Notes: generated by a model from the sequence alone, not told the origin. Shown: positions 16,259 to 24,251, numbered from the stretch's first letter. The stretch: 43,774 nucleotides of DNA from an uncultured Verrucomicrobiales bacterium (GCA_937916135.1 CALFTQ010000179.1:1-43774); one strand, 5' to 3'. Translations and numbers: made by a program.

Positions 16259-18457
16259 TTAATAAAGTTCATCCTCATTCTGTTTTTCAACCTTCGCAAC
16301 AGGCTTTGACTCCGACTTCATGGAGGAAGGTTTGGGATCCACGCGGCCTTCGCCCTTGCTGTAGTATGAATAATACGTCGTATAGTACTGGTATTGAGTA
16401 TCGCCGCTGATATCGACATTATTCATCACAAGGCCCATAATCTGCCCACCGGCGTTCTGCACAAGGGATTTGGCTCGCAACAAAGCCTTGATAGGCATCT
16501 TGCGCGGCTGCAACACCAGCAAGGTCGCATCGGCCTTGCTCACAAGCAGAGAGGCATCACTCACACCCAGAACAGGCGGAGAGTCTATCAGCACGATATC
16601 AAAGCGGCGCGAAACTTCGGAGATAAGGCGCTGCATGCGGTGCGAACCAATGAGACCACTGGGGTCTGTCGGGATGGGGCCACTGGGCAGCATGTAAAGA
16701 TTCGGGTGGCCTGTCTGGAACACCACATCTTTGAGCTCGGCCTTTCCGGCAAGATAAGTGGACAACCCTACATTGCTCTTCAGTTCCGCATAGCGGGCCA
16801 AGCGCGGGCGGCGAAGGTCAGCATCCATCATGAGGGTGCTGTACCCGGCCTGCGAGAACACATAGGCAAGGTTGCTCAAGGTAGTCGTCTTACCTTCACC
16901 GGCATTTGCAGACACCACGGCAATAGTAGTCGCCTTGTACAAATCCTTCTTAAGTTCGATATTGGTGCGGAGAATACGGTATGCCTCGGCATCAGGGCTG
17001 TCGCCACCCTGCAGAATCAGCAGGCCGGCATCCTGGGGTATCACACCCAGCACCGGCAGCCCCATGCTGCGCTCGGCATCTTCAAGCGTCTTGATAGATG
17101 TGTCGAAATAGTTACTGATGAAAGCAACCACCACGCCGGCAAGCAAACCAATCACCGCGCCCACAATGAGGTTCAACCGATAATTGGGGCTGCTGGGAGC
17201 ACTGGGAAGACCGGGGCGGCTGTACACATCCAGGCTGGTACGCGGCGCCATCAAGCGCATTTTATCCGCTATATAATCATTCTCCAGCTTATCATAGCGG
17301 GCTTTTTCCGCAGCATATTCCTGAAGAGCATTCTTTACCTTCTGGTCCTCGAGAGTCTTATCGCGCAGGCGGTCTCGAGCCTCGGTATAACGCTGCTCCA
17401 CATTCTGCAATTCAGACTTCTTCACATCGAGCTGATCCACCATTGCATCGCGCATGCCCACCAGTTCTTCATACAACTGCTCCCGTGTAGCCTTATGCTG
17501 CTCATCGAGACGCAGCACATTCGGATGACGAGGCCCGTATCCACTCAACAGCATCTGGGCATGGTTATTCTCTTCCTCCGTATAGCGGTTATTCAACTCG
17601 CGGACCTTGGCAGAGCAATACGATTCCGCGGTCAACAAACCCGTGCGCGTCACATAGCTCAGGAGTTCAGCATCCTTCAGATCCTGCAACTTGCTGATGT
17701 GCACCGTCATCTGGGCAATCTCCGTCTCCATGGATAACTTGGAGTTATTCAACTGTTGCAGCGTCTGCTCCTCTGCACCCGTAGATACCGGGACTCCATG
17801 ACCGTTATCACTCCACATGCCCTGAATATACTTTCCGGAGCGAATATACTGGCGCACCACGTCCGCCTTGCGTTCAAGCTCGTCCTGGCGGGAACGCAGC
17901 ACCTCGTAACGCTTGTTAATCGCCTCATTGATAACGGCATTTTCCTTTTCCTCTCGCAGCTCCTTGTAGCAATCCACCACAGCCTGGCAAACCTGCTGGG
18001 AAACGCGCGGATCATTGGTGGTCACCGTGATATCCACCAGGTTCGTATTCTTACGCGGCATCACTCTGACCATTCCCATCAGAATGTTTGCAGCAGTCGT
18101 CTCATCCAACTGCCATTCGTTGGGCAGATCCAGCTTATTAGCCACGGCAATCAAATTCTGCTGCGACACCAGAATTTCAAACTGAGTCTGCATGTAAGCC
18201 ACGCTATCACCCATAGCGGCAATGGGGTTGCCTTCGCCGCCCACCGCCACGTTAATGAGGTCACGCGGTTGCTTGATCTCAAACGTCATGCCGCTCATGT
18301 ACTTAGGAGTCATCATCTTGGTGATTACCGCACTGCTGACGAACACCAGGAGAAACACAAGCAATATCGTCTTCCATCTGCTGCGCAAGACCTGCATGTA
18401 ATCCTGCGCATGCAACATTGCCTCCATCTGCTTCGGCGAATTTACGCTCGTATCCAT
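16259..18457 (-). CDS. Wzc-like polysaccharide co-polymerase and tyrosine autokinase
   Basis: 732 residues, inner membrane. Wzz domain between two membrane segments (about 31-48 and 425-447), with long periplasmic coiled-coil regions (about 180-400) and a Pro-rich stretch before the second segment. The cytoplasmic BY-kinase domain has Walker A ANAGEGKTTTLSNLAY (about 515-530), A' LMMDADLRRPRLARY and Walker B DIVLIDSPPVLG. A tyrosine cluster (DTQYQYYTTYYSYYSKGEG, near 690) is the expected autophosphorylation tail. These kinases control chain length and export of extracellular polysaccharide with a Wza-type exporter, encoded next. No cognate phosphatase is in the window. Confidence 0.96.
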   Translation of the reverse strand: MDTSVNSPKQMEAMLHAQDYMQVLRSRWKTILLVFLLVFVSSAVITKMMTPKYMSGMTFEIKQPRDLINVAVGGEGNPIAAMGDSVAYMQTQFEILVSQQNLIAVANKLDLPNEWQLDETTAANILMGMVRVMPRKNTNLVDITVTTNDPRVSQQVCQAVVDCYKELREEKENAVINEAINKRYEVLRSRQDELERKADVVRQYIRSGKYIQGMWSDNGHGVPVSTGAEEQTLQQLNNSKLSMETEIAQMTVHISKLQDLKDAELLSYVTRTGLLTAESYCSAKVRELNNRYTEEENNHAQMLLSGYGPRHPNVLRLDEQHKATREQLYEELVGMRDAMVDQLDVKKSELQNVEQRYTEARDRLRDKTLEDQKVKNALQEYAAEKARYDKLENDYIADKMRLMAPRTSLDVYSRPGLPSAPSSPNYRLNLIVGAVIGLLAGVVVAFISNYFDTSIKTLEDAERSMGLPVLGVIPQDAGLLILQGGDSPDAEAYRILRTNIELKKDLYKATTIAVVSANAGEGKTTTLSNLAYVFSQAGYSTLMMDADLRRPRLARYAELKSNVGLSTYLAGKAELKDVVFQTGHPNLYMLPSGPIPTDPSGLIGSHRMQRLISEVSRRFDIVLIDSPPVLGVSDASLLVSKADATLLVLQPRKMPIKALLRAKSLVQNAGGQIMGLVMNNVDISGDTQYQYYTTYYSYYSKGEGRVDPKPSSMKSESKPVAKVEKQNEDELY

Positions 18458-18481
18458 ATATACTCGGCTGTAAGAATTAAA

Positions 18482-18515
18482 CGCCGGAGAGGCTCGGTAC
18501 TACGCTCCTCTCCGG
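18482..18515 (-). terminator. Hairpin between the beta-barrel and Wzc-like genes
   Basis: 10-bp stem GCCGGAGAGG / CCTCTCCGGC, followed on the minus strand by TTTAATTCTT. It could attenuate read-through within the EPS block or protect the 3' end of the upstream message. Confidence 0.6.
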
Positions 18516-18531
18516 CTGTGACTGAAATTAT

Positions 18532-19743
18532 TTAGAATGTATAGGTCAACCCTGTCGAAACGTTGTGTCGAGTGTACTCGTATCCACCTCTATCTCTGTC
18601 TGATTCATACCAGGTATAGGTATAAGACACAGAGCCCTGCAATCTTTCTGAGAACATATAACTCATACCCACTGTGGGGGAGATCGTCGTGTTGGTTTCA
18701 TCCTGCAGACGCCCTGTTCCCTTGGTGTAATTACTCCTCATCACAGAAAGGCCGAAGGAGAATGCTACATCCGGCGAGAGTCTGTACGAACAGTTAGCAC
18801 CTACTCGCCAGGTCAGATCCGAAATATAGTTCGCACCGACTCCTCGGTAGGTATCCACGTTCTCATTGGAAAGGTTAAGGTACAGGTTGGCACTCAATCC
18901 CTCTGAAACTCGGCGGTTATACCCCAGATAAACAACCGGCGAGAGGACTGATTCACTGCTCACCCACTTAGTCTGCACACCCACTGAAGCAGAGCAGCTC
19001 GACACGGGATCCAGAGAACGACTGAAACCTATGGTCGCGGTTATATTCTCTGAGTTGTATCCCTTATCTCGCAAATCATAGCGGTAAGAAAAGTTCGCAT
19101 TGTATGAAAGCAACTCAGAAGAGCGATAGTTTAACCCGGAACCAACGCTGATGTATTGGCGGTCATCGGACTGGTACTCCGTTTCACTGTACAGGTTACC
19201 ACTGTAGCCAGTGTTCACATTCCAACTCCACCGGCTATCGATGGATTGACTGTAGGCATTGGAAAATGACCAGTTAAGGCAATCCCCCTGACGACGCGAA
19301 GCTGAAATTCCACTCGCATAGTCCGGCTCAGGACTGTAGGTCACAGAAAGACTCGCAGAGTACGTACTGCGGGAAGTAAAAGCATGCACGAGACTCGCGG
19401 ACAAACCGCAGTCCGCATACATCTTCTTACCACCTTCTGCACCTCTTTCGCTGGATTTGGCGTAACGAGTCGCGCCAATATTGAATCTGTACGATATCTT
19501 GTCTACCGACTCATAATCAGCAAATGTGGCACCAAAGCCCGCATTCACATACGGGCTGGCAGTCTCATCCTCTGATACTGCATCCATGTTCGAATCATAA
19601 CCGACTCGAACGTAAGTGTTATACTTAGCAGCGTGCGACTCAGGCAATCCCACTGACGGAGACGCATCATACAGAGATATAGCACGGACATTAACTGCAC
19701 ACAATCCAGTGAGCAGCAACACTTTATAAAAATTAGACTTCAT
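18532..19743 (-). CDS. Outer-membrane beta-barrel protein of the EPS block
   Basis: 403 residues with signal peptide (about 1-21). The rest is a run of alternating polar/hydrophobic strands rich in Tyr, Ser and Asn (for example YRFNIGATRYAKSS, SYTYTWYESD), ending in ...STGLTYTF with the C-terminal Phe typical of outer-membrane barrels. Similar proteins (BBP2_2-like) accompany Wza/Wzc-type genes in exosortase-linked EPS clusters; no exosortase is present here. A role as outer-membrane exit or anchor for the polysaccharide is inferred from position. Confidence 0.85.
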   Translation of the reverse strand: MKSNFYKVLLLTGLCAVNVRAISLYDASPSVGLPESHAAKYNTYVRVGYDSNMDAVSEDETASPYVNAGFGATFADYESVDKISYRFNIGATRYAKSSERGAEGGKKMYADCGLSASLVHAFTSRSTYSASLSVTYSPEPDYASGISASRRQGDCLNWSFSNAYSQSIDSRWSWNVNTGYSGNLYSETEYQSDDRQYISVGSGLNYRSSELLSYNANFSYRYDLRDKGYNSENITATIGFSRSLDPVSSCSASVGVQTKWVSSESVLSPVVYLGYNRRVSEGLSANLYLNLSNENVDTYRGVGANYISDLTWRVGANCSYRLSPDVAFSFGLSVMRSNYTKGTGRLQDETNTTISPTVGMSYMFSERLQGSVSYTYTWYESDRDRGGYEYTRHNVSTGLTYTF

Positions 19744-19759
19744 ACAGGAATATATACCT

Positions 19760-19783
19760 CAGCAAACAATCAGTTGTTTGCTG
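19760..19783 (-). other. Hairpin with the stop codon in its loop
   Basis: Perfect 10-bp stem CAGCAAACAA / TTGTTTGCTG with loop TCAG; on the minus strand the loop reads CTGA, and the TGA is the stop of the small secreted protein. No T-run follows, so it looks more like an mRNA-processing or stabilising element than a terminator. Confidence 0.6.
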
Positions 19784-20330
19784 ATGTAGGCGGAGGGGTC
19801 GGTATCACCGAATATTCAGGAGCTGAGGGGGCAGTCGGCACATACGCTTCAAGCACCTCAGCTGACACACCATTACCAGCCGCGGCCGCAGCAGAAACAG
19901 AACTCCCGACAACACCCTGAACCACCGTAGCAGCCACAGATTGAGTCTGCGGCATGGTGTAAAGCGCAGCAAGCAACTGATAACCCTGCGTCGCAGCTAT
20001 ACCGGCACCATCGGAAGAACTCTGGTACGTTGCAGCACTCCGCACAAATCCAGCCTCAAGAGAAGGCGAAGCCAGGAGCACAGAGCGCAGGATCGCATAT
20101 GTCTCTGTCACACTCCAGCTCTGACGCTGCTGCATCACATTCTGAAACACTTCCACGGCCTTGTTCGGCTGAGCCTTCACTAACTCATATACCGCCATAC
20201 TAAGTGCATCCAGAGATACACCGGAAGACTTCTGCGCCATCGCAGACACAGAAGAGAGGCTTGCCTCTTCAGCATGCACAGCACCGGCAAACATACCAGC
20301 AAGCAGAATAACAGAAAGTACCTTTTTCAT
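19770..20330 (-). CDS. Small secreted protein of unknown function (EPS block)
   Basis: 186 residues. Clear signal peptide (KKVLSVILLAGMFAGAVHA, cleavage near residue 20), then an Ala/Ser/Val-rich helical body and a Pro-rich tail (PTAPSAPEYSVIPTPPPTS). No lipobox, no membrane anchor, no family I recognise. It is the first protein gene of the EPS block and lies 26 nt downstream of the beta-barrel gene's start on the upstream side. It begins only 28 nt after the 3' end of tRNA-Gly(TCC) with no visible promoter or terminator between, so it may be transcribed from the tRNA promoter. Confidence 0.75.
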   Translation of the reverse strand: MKKVLSVILLAGMFAGAVHAEEASLSSVSAMAQKSSGVSLDALSMAVYELVKAQPNKAVEVFQNVMQQRQSWSVTETYAILRSVLLASPSLEAGFVRSAATYQSSSDGAGIAATQGYQLLAALYTMPQTQSVAATVVQGVVGSSVSAAAAAGNGVSAEVLEAYVPTAPSAPEYSVIPTPPPTSANN

Positions 20331-20358
20331 ACGCGTATCACCCTTATCGTTCAGGCTA

Positions 20359-20429
20359 AGCGGGTAGCGGGAATCGAACCCGCATAATCAGCTTGGAAGG
20401 CTGGAGCTTTGCCATTAAGCTATACCCGC
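20359..20429 (-). tRNA. tRNA-Gly (anticodon TCC)
   Basis: 71 nt, complete cloverleaf on the minus strand: acceptor GCGGGTA / TACCCGC, anticodon loop CTTCCAA (TCC), T-arm with GGTTCGATTCC. No CCA is encoded. Divergent from the second glycine tRNA. Confidence 0.95.
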
Positions 20430-20441
20430 AAACTCGAGCGA

Positions 20442-20470
20442 ATCGTAGCACAGCATTCTCCATTTTTCAA
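20442..20470 (-). promoter_or_regulatory. Promoter of tRNA-Gly(TCC)
   Basis: Minus-strand TTGAAA (20465-20470), 17-bp spacer, TACGAT (20442-20447), about 12 nt before the tRNA 5' end. Confidence 0.6.
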
Positions 20471-20508
20471 GCACAATCTGATATACAGACAAAATTTATT
20501 TTTTTCGC

Positions 20509-20537
20509 TTGACAGATCGCAGCATCAAATTTATAAT
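20509..20537 (+). promoter_or_regulatory. Perfect consensus promoter of tRNA-Gly(CCC)
   Basis: TTGACA (20509-20514), 17-bp spacer, TATAAT (20532-20537): full sigma-70 consensus. A GC-rich segment at 20538-20543 may act as a discriminator. The tRNA starts 16 nt beyond the -10 box. Confidence 0.85.
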
Positions 20538-20553
20538 CCGGCGCACACCACAT

Positions 20554-20624
20554 GCGGGCGTCGTTCAATGGTAGGACGCGTGCTTCCCAAGCATGAGACA
20601 CGGGTTCGATTCCCGTCGCCCGTA
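20554..20624 (+). tRNA. tRNA-Gly (anticodon CCC)
   Basis: 71 nt: acceptor GCGGGCG / CGCCCGT with a G-U pair at position 1-72, anticodon loop TTCCCAA (CCC), T-arm GGTTCGATTCC. No CCA is encoded; TTTTTT follows directly. Confidence 0.95.
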
Positions 20625-20631
20625 TTTTTTC

Positions 20632-20668
20632 AACGGCAGAGTCGCAAAACGCCTCTGCCGTTTTGATT
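20632..20668 (+). terminator. Terminator of tRNA-Gly(CCC)
   Basis: 10-bp stem AACGGCAGAG / CTCTGCCGTT with an 11-nt loop, followed by TTGATT; it stands just after the tRNA. Confidence 0.65.
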
Positions 20669-20690
20669 ATACAATCAGGAACATATAAAC

Positions 20691-20719
20691 TTGACAATCA
20701 GCCGCAAAACATTTAACTT
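20691..20719 (+). promoter_or_regulatory. Possible promoter for the coiled-coil/gatCA genes
   Basis: TTGACA (20691-20696), 17-bp spacer and a weak TAACTT (20714-20719, three of six matches). The TTG of this -35 is not the real start of the gene. Confidence 0.35.
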
Positions 20720-20753
20720 TTCCGAAACACCTTTTTACAACCACGATAAAGAC

Positions 20754-21374
20754 ATGAAACCAGTCTCCTCATATCGCCAGATGGAACTGAACCCTCGGAT
20801 GGCAGACGGGGAAATGCATTCACCGGAACACATCCGGCAGCAGATGGAGCAGGCGCGACAGCAGGAAGAGTTTTATGATGCGCAGAGGGCGCAATGCAGG
20901 GCCCAGCGGCTGGAACTGGAGGAGAGCAACCAGCGCAAGGCACTTTTCAACGACAGCCTGAATGAAATAGGCATGAAGCTCCACAACACCGTACGCAGGC
21001 TGGAGAAAGAGCTGGAATCCATGGCACAGGAGGAAGCAGAGATCAGTCAGATCAATGAATGTCTGAAGCGGCATCTTCAGATACTCTCATCCATGCAACC
21101 GCAGCACTGGAGTTCAGAAGGGTTCAATGAGCGCCTGCAGGAGGCCATGCCCAAACTGGAGCGCGCCATCAACGATTTTGAGGAAGCCTATTCCGGGCCT
21201 GCGCGTTACCGGCACACTGACATATTCCGCTACAAGCCGGGAATAAGCGGGCGCCGAGGAATAAACTGGGAAGGTATCGGCAAGCAGCTATCGGACGGTT
21301 TTTACTTTCATCTTCCCCTCTTTCTTTTACTCCTCATCACCTGGGGAGTGTGCAACCTGATAACCCAACACTGA
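20754..21374 (+). CDS. Coiled-coil, C-terminally anchored membrane protein of unknown function
   Basis: 206 residues from ATG 20754 (MKPVSSYRQ); the longer TTG frame from 20691 overlaps a promoter-like sequence. A Gln/Glu-rich coiled coil spans about 25-130 (HIRQQMEQARQQEEFYDAQR, KELESMAQEEAEISQ), then a short basic stretch, then one membrane segment at the very end (HLPLFLLLLITWGVCNLI). This is the topology of a tail-anchored protein with a large cytoplasmic coiled coil. The next gene, 3 nt downstream, also ends in a membrane helix, suggesting a pair. No family recognised. Confidence 0.72.
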   Translation: MKPVSSYRQMELNPRMADGEMHSPEHIRQQMEQARQQEEFYDAQRAQCRAQRLELEESNQRKALFNDSLNEIGMKLHNTVRRLEKELESMAQEEAEISQINECLKRHLQILSSMQPQHWSSEGFNERLQEAMPKLERAINDFEEAYSGPARYRHTDIFRYKPGISGRRGINWEGIGKQLSDGFYFHLPLFLLLLITWGVCNLITQH

Positions 21375-21376
21375 TT

Positions 21377-21679
21377 ATGAAACGCACTCCATCTTCATAT
21401 GACCAGCTTCTCGAGCTGCAGCGCCGCCCCATGCAATATGGCGCCCACTCACCCAATCCACGCATTGCGCACCGGAACCGCTACCCCGAAAACACCCTGG
21501 GGCCGCATGAAGAGGTGGTGCAACGGCGCAAGGATTCAGTTCGCAAAAAGGTAAGAATCGAGAAAATAGCGCCAGACAGCCGTAATATCCTTCTGGAAAA
21601 CCTCGGGTTGCTCCTGGTGCTGGTTCTCTCCATCGCTGGTCTTTACCTGCTCACCATCCACTTACTCACCCACCCCTGA
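21377..21679 (+). CDS. Small tail-anchored membrane protein of unknown function
   Basis: 100 residues from ATG 21377, two nt after the preceding stop. The N-terminal 70 residues are very basic and Pro/Arg-rich (RRPMQYGAHSPNPRIAHRNR, VVQRRKDSVRKKVRIEK). The C-terminus is a single membrane helix (LGLLLVLVLSIAGLYLLTIH). The shared layout with its upstream neighbour suggests the two work together at the membrane; function unknown. It lies 14 nt before gatC, probably in the same transcript. Confidence 0.68.
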   Translation: MKRTPSSYDQLLELQRRPMQYGAHSPNPRIAHRNRYPENTLGPHEEVVQRRKDSVRKKVRIEKIAPDSRNILLENLGLLLVLVLSIAGLYLLTIHLLTHP

Positions 21680-21693
21680 CCCCAACATCACAT

Positions 21694-21993
21694 ATGGCAC
21701 AGAACAACCTTATCGATGTGGCCTACATCGCCCGGCTGGCCAAACTGGAGCTGACCGCAGATGAAACCACCCGTTTTTCCGAAGACCTGAACCAGGTGCT
21801 GGCCTATGTGGCACAGCTTGACCAGTGGGACACCACCGGCGTGGAGCCCATGTACCACCCGCTGCCGGTGTATGATGCCCTGCGCGAGGACGTACCGGGC
21901 ACCAGCCTGAGCAATGAAGCCGCCCTCTCCAACGCCCCCGCCCAGGAGGACGGCCAGTTCCGCGTGCCCAAAGTAGTTGAATCCGCCCATTAA
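21694..21993 (+). CDS. gatC: Glutamyl-tRNA(Gln)/aspartyl-tRNA(Asn) amidotransferase subunit C
   Basis: 99 residues, usual length. GatC stabilises GatA in the GatCAB complex that amidates mischarged tRNA(Gln)/tRNA(Asn). Typical features: IDVAYIARLAKLELTADE near the N-terminus, EDLNQVLAYVAQLDQWDTTGVEPMYHP, and LREDVPG in the C-terminal half. It is directly followed by gatA; gatB is not in the window. No Shine-Dalgarno is visible. Confidence 0.95.
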   Translation: MAQNNLIDVAYIARLAKLELTADETTRFSEDLNQVLAYVAQLDQWDTTGVEPMYHPLPVYDALREDVPGTSLSNEAALSNAPAQEDGQFRVPKVVESAH

Positions 21994-22015
21994 CCCACAT
22001 CCTTCTCATCAGACC

Positions 22016-23425
22016 ATGCTTACCGGAACCATTTCCCACTGGCGCCAGCAGCTCACCGGCGGAGCCATTTCCCCCGCCGAGCTGGTGGAAGAAGTCGCAC
22101 GCGCGATGGAAGAGCGCAACCCGGGTATCAATGCCTACCTCTCCTGGGATAAGGAAGCCGCCCTGGCCGCCGCCGCCCGGGCCGACCTCAGCAAGCCGCT
22201 TGGCGGCATCCCCATCGCCGTGAAGGACAACATTGCCATGCTCGGCCAGCCCACCCGCTGCGCCTCCCGCATGCTGGAGAACTTTGTTTCGCCCTACGAT
22301 GCCACCGCCGTCACCAGACTGACCGCTGCCGGAACCATTCCCTTCGGCCGCACTAATATGGATGAATTCGCCATGGGCTCCTACGGCCAGAACTCCGCTT
22401 TCGGTGAGACTCAGAACCCCGCCGCCCCCGGGCATGTGCCGGGTGGCTCCTCCAGCGGCTCCGCTGCCGCAGTGGCTGGCGGCATGGCCATTGCCGCGCT
22501 GGGGTCTGATACCGGCGGCTCCATCCGCCAGCCAGCCTCGCACTGCGGTGTGGTCGGCATCAAGCCCACCTACGGCCGCGTATCCCGCTATGGTCTGGTG
22601 GCCTTTGCCTCCTCGCTGGACCAGATCGGCCCCATCACGCAGAATGTGGAAGATGCCGCCACCATCCTGAACGCCATCTGCGGCCACGATGCCAAGGACT
22701 CCACCTCCTCCACCGTGCCCACCGAGGACTTCACCGCCGGGCTCGGCAAGGACATCAAAGGCCTGCGCATCGGCCTGCCCCGGGAATACCTCTCCAGCGG
22801 CAACAGCCCCGCCGTTGCCGCCGCGCTCGAACAGAGCATCAGGAAACTCACCGACCTGGGAGCCGAAATCGTGGAAGTCTCCCTGCCCCACGCAGAGGCC
22901 GTAGTGGCCGCCTACTACATCATCGCCTGCGCCGAGGCCTCCTCCAACCTTTCCCGCTTCGATGGCATCCGCTACGGCTACCGCGCCGCCGGCACCAACG
23001 GGCTGGACGACCTCTACAGCAAGACCCGCGAGACCGGTTTCGGGCCGGAGGTAAAGCGCCGCATCATCCTGGGCACCTATGTGCTCTCCAGCGGCTTCTA
23101 CGATGCGTACTACGCCAAGGCCCAGAAGGTACGCTCCCTGGTGGCGGGCGACTTTGCCGCAGCATTTGAGAAAGTGGACCTGATTCTGGGCCCCGTGGCA
23201 CCCACCAGTGCCCCGAAGCTGCATGACGCCAGCATGACCCCGCTGCAGACCTACCTGGCAGATATCTACACCATTCCGGCCAACCTGGCGGGTCTGCCCG
23301 GCATCTCCATCCCCACCCCGGTAGCGGAAGGTGAGCATCCCGTGGGCATTCAGCTGCTGGCTCCGCACTTTGCAGAAACCCGCCTGCTGCAGGCCGCCGC
23401 CGCACTGGAAAAAGCCTTCCAATAA
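22016..23425 (+). CDS. gatA: Glutamyl-tRNA(Gln) amidotransferase subunit A
   Basis: 469 residues from ATG 22016; an upstream TTG frame overlaps gatC and is rejected. Amidase-signature enzyme that releases ammonia from glutamine for tRNA amidation. The Ser-cisSer-Lys triad lies in GIPIAVKDNIA (Lys), GGSSSGSAAAVAGG (cis-Ser) and GSDTGGSIRQPASHCG (nucleophile Ser). The C-terminal ANLAGLPGISIPTPVAEG is also typical. Third or fourth gene of the operon with gatC; thiD follows 9 nt later. Confidence 0.97.
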   Translation: MLTGTISHWRQQLTGGAISPAELVEEVARAMEERNPGINAYLSWDKEAALAAAARADLSKPLGGIPIAVKDNIAMLGQPTRCASRMLENFVSPYDATAVTRLTAAGTIPFGRTNMDEFAMGSYGQNSAFGETQNPAAPGHVPGGSSSGSAAAVAGGMAIAALGSDTGGSIRQPASHCGVVGIKPTYGRVSRYGLVAFASSLDQIGPITQNVEDAATILNAICGHDAKDSTSSTVPTEDFTAGLGKDIKGLRIGLPREYLSSGNSPAVAAALEQSIRKLTDLGAEIVEVSLPHAEAVVAAYYIIACAEASSNLSRFDGIRYGYRAAGTNGLDDLYSKTRETGFGPEVKRRIILGTYVLSSGFYDAYYAKAQKVRSLVAGDFAAAFEKVDLILGPVAPTSAPKLHDASMTPLQTYLADIYTIPANLAGLPGISIPTPVAEGEHPVGIQLLAPHFAETRLLQAAAALEKAFQ

Positions 23426-23434
23426 CCTTCATTC

Positions 23435-24217
23435 ATGGAAACGCCCGTCTACATCAGCATCGCCGGTTCCGACTGCTCCGCCGGAGCCGGACTGCAGGCC
23501 GACCTCAAAACCGGCTTTGCCCTGGGATGCTACCCCCTCACCGCCGTCACCTGCGTGGTGAATGAAGTACCCGGGCTGGTGGAAGGCATCGTGGCCATGG
23601 AGCCTGAATTCGTAGCCGCGCAGGTGGCACTCTGCCTGCGCAGCTTCCCGGTGCGAGCCATCAAGACCGGCATGCTCTACTCCCCGGAAATCGTGCGGGC
23701 CACCGTGGAAGCGCTCAAGGACTTTGATGGTCCCATTGTGGTGGATCCCGTCATGATAGCCACCGCGGGCGAGGCCCTCATCCTGCAGGAAGCCATTGCA
23801 GTGTATGAGGAGGTGCTCATCCCCCGCACCACCCTTCTCACACCGAATGGCGATGAACTCGCCAAACTGGCCGGCACCGCACCCATCACTACCGTGGAGG
23901 AGCTGGAGGAGGCCGCCAACCAGCTCTGCGCCCGCTACAACTGCGCCATCCTGGCCAAGGGCGGCCACGTGGGCGGCAGCACCTGCACCGATATCCTGGT
24001 GCAGCCCGGCAAACCCACCCTGCGCTGGAGCCACCCCCGCACGGAGGGCATCTCCACGCACGGCACCGGCTGCACCCTCTCCAGCGCCATCACCGCCTTC
24101 CTTGCCAAAGGCCAGCCGCTGGAACTCGCTGTCGAAAACGGCCTCAGCTACATAGCCCGCGCCATTGCCACCTCCCACAGACTCGGTGAGCAATTTGCGG
24201 TGAATCACAGCGTCTGA
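23435..24217 (+). CDS. thiD: Hydroxymethylpyrimidine/phosphomethylpyrimidine kinase
   Basis: 260 residues, ribokinase fold. Phosphorylates HMP and HMP-P in thiamine synthesis; thiamine diphosphate is the cofactor of IlvB. Motifs: SIAGSDCSAGAGLQADLKT at the N-terminus, VVDPVMIATAGE (about 100-111), LTPNGDELAKLAG (about 131-143) and the C-terminal catalytic GTGCTLSSAITA. No TPP riboswitch is seen, and the gene sits at the end of the gatCA transcript, 9 nt after gatA. Confidence 0.95.
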   Translation: METPVYISIAGSDCSAGAGLQADLKTGFALGCYPLTAVTCVVNEVPGLVEGIVAMEPEFVAAQVALCLRSFPVRAIKTGMLYSPEIVRATVEALKDFDGPIVVDPVMIATAGEALILQEAIAVYEEVLIPRTTLLTPNGDELAKLAGTAPITTVEELEEAANQLCARYNCAILAKGGHVGGSTCTDILVQPGKPTLRWSHPRTEGISTHGTGCTLSSAITAFLAKGQPLELAVENGLSYIARAIATSHRLGEQFAVNHSV

Positions 24218-24228
24218 ACGTGCAGAAG

Positions 24229-24251
24229 CGGGACTAAAGTCCCGTGCTCCG
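24229..24251. repeat. Solo copy of the GGGACT palindrome at the ribF 3' end
   Basis: CGGGACTAAAGTCCCG (24229-24244) followed by TGCTCCG: the same core as in the MITE-like elements at 31.5 and 34.2 kb, differing by one base in the loop. On the minus strand it encodes the last residues of RibF (RSTGL) and its TAG stop. Confidence 0.75.

Noticed and set aside
21710..23422. 570-codon minus-strand frame opposite gatC/gatA
   Set aside because: Gly/Ala/His-rich shadow frame without motifs; gatA and gatC are certain.
23400..23440. TPP riboswitch before thiD
   Set aside because: Only 9 nt separate gatA and thiD; no riboswitch can fit.
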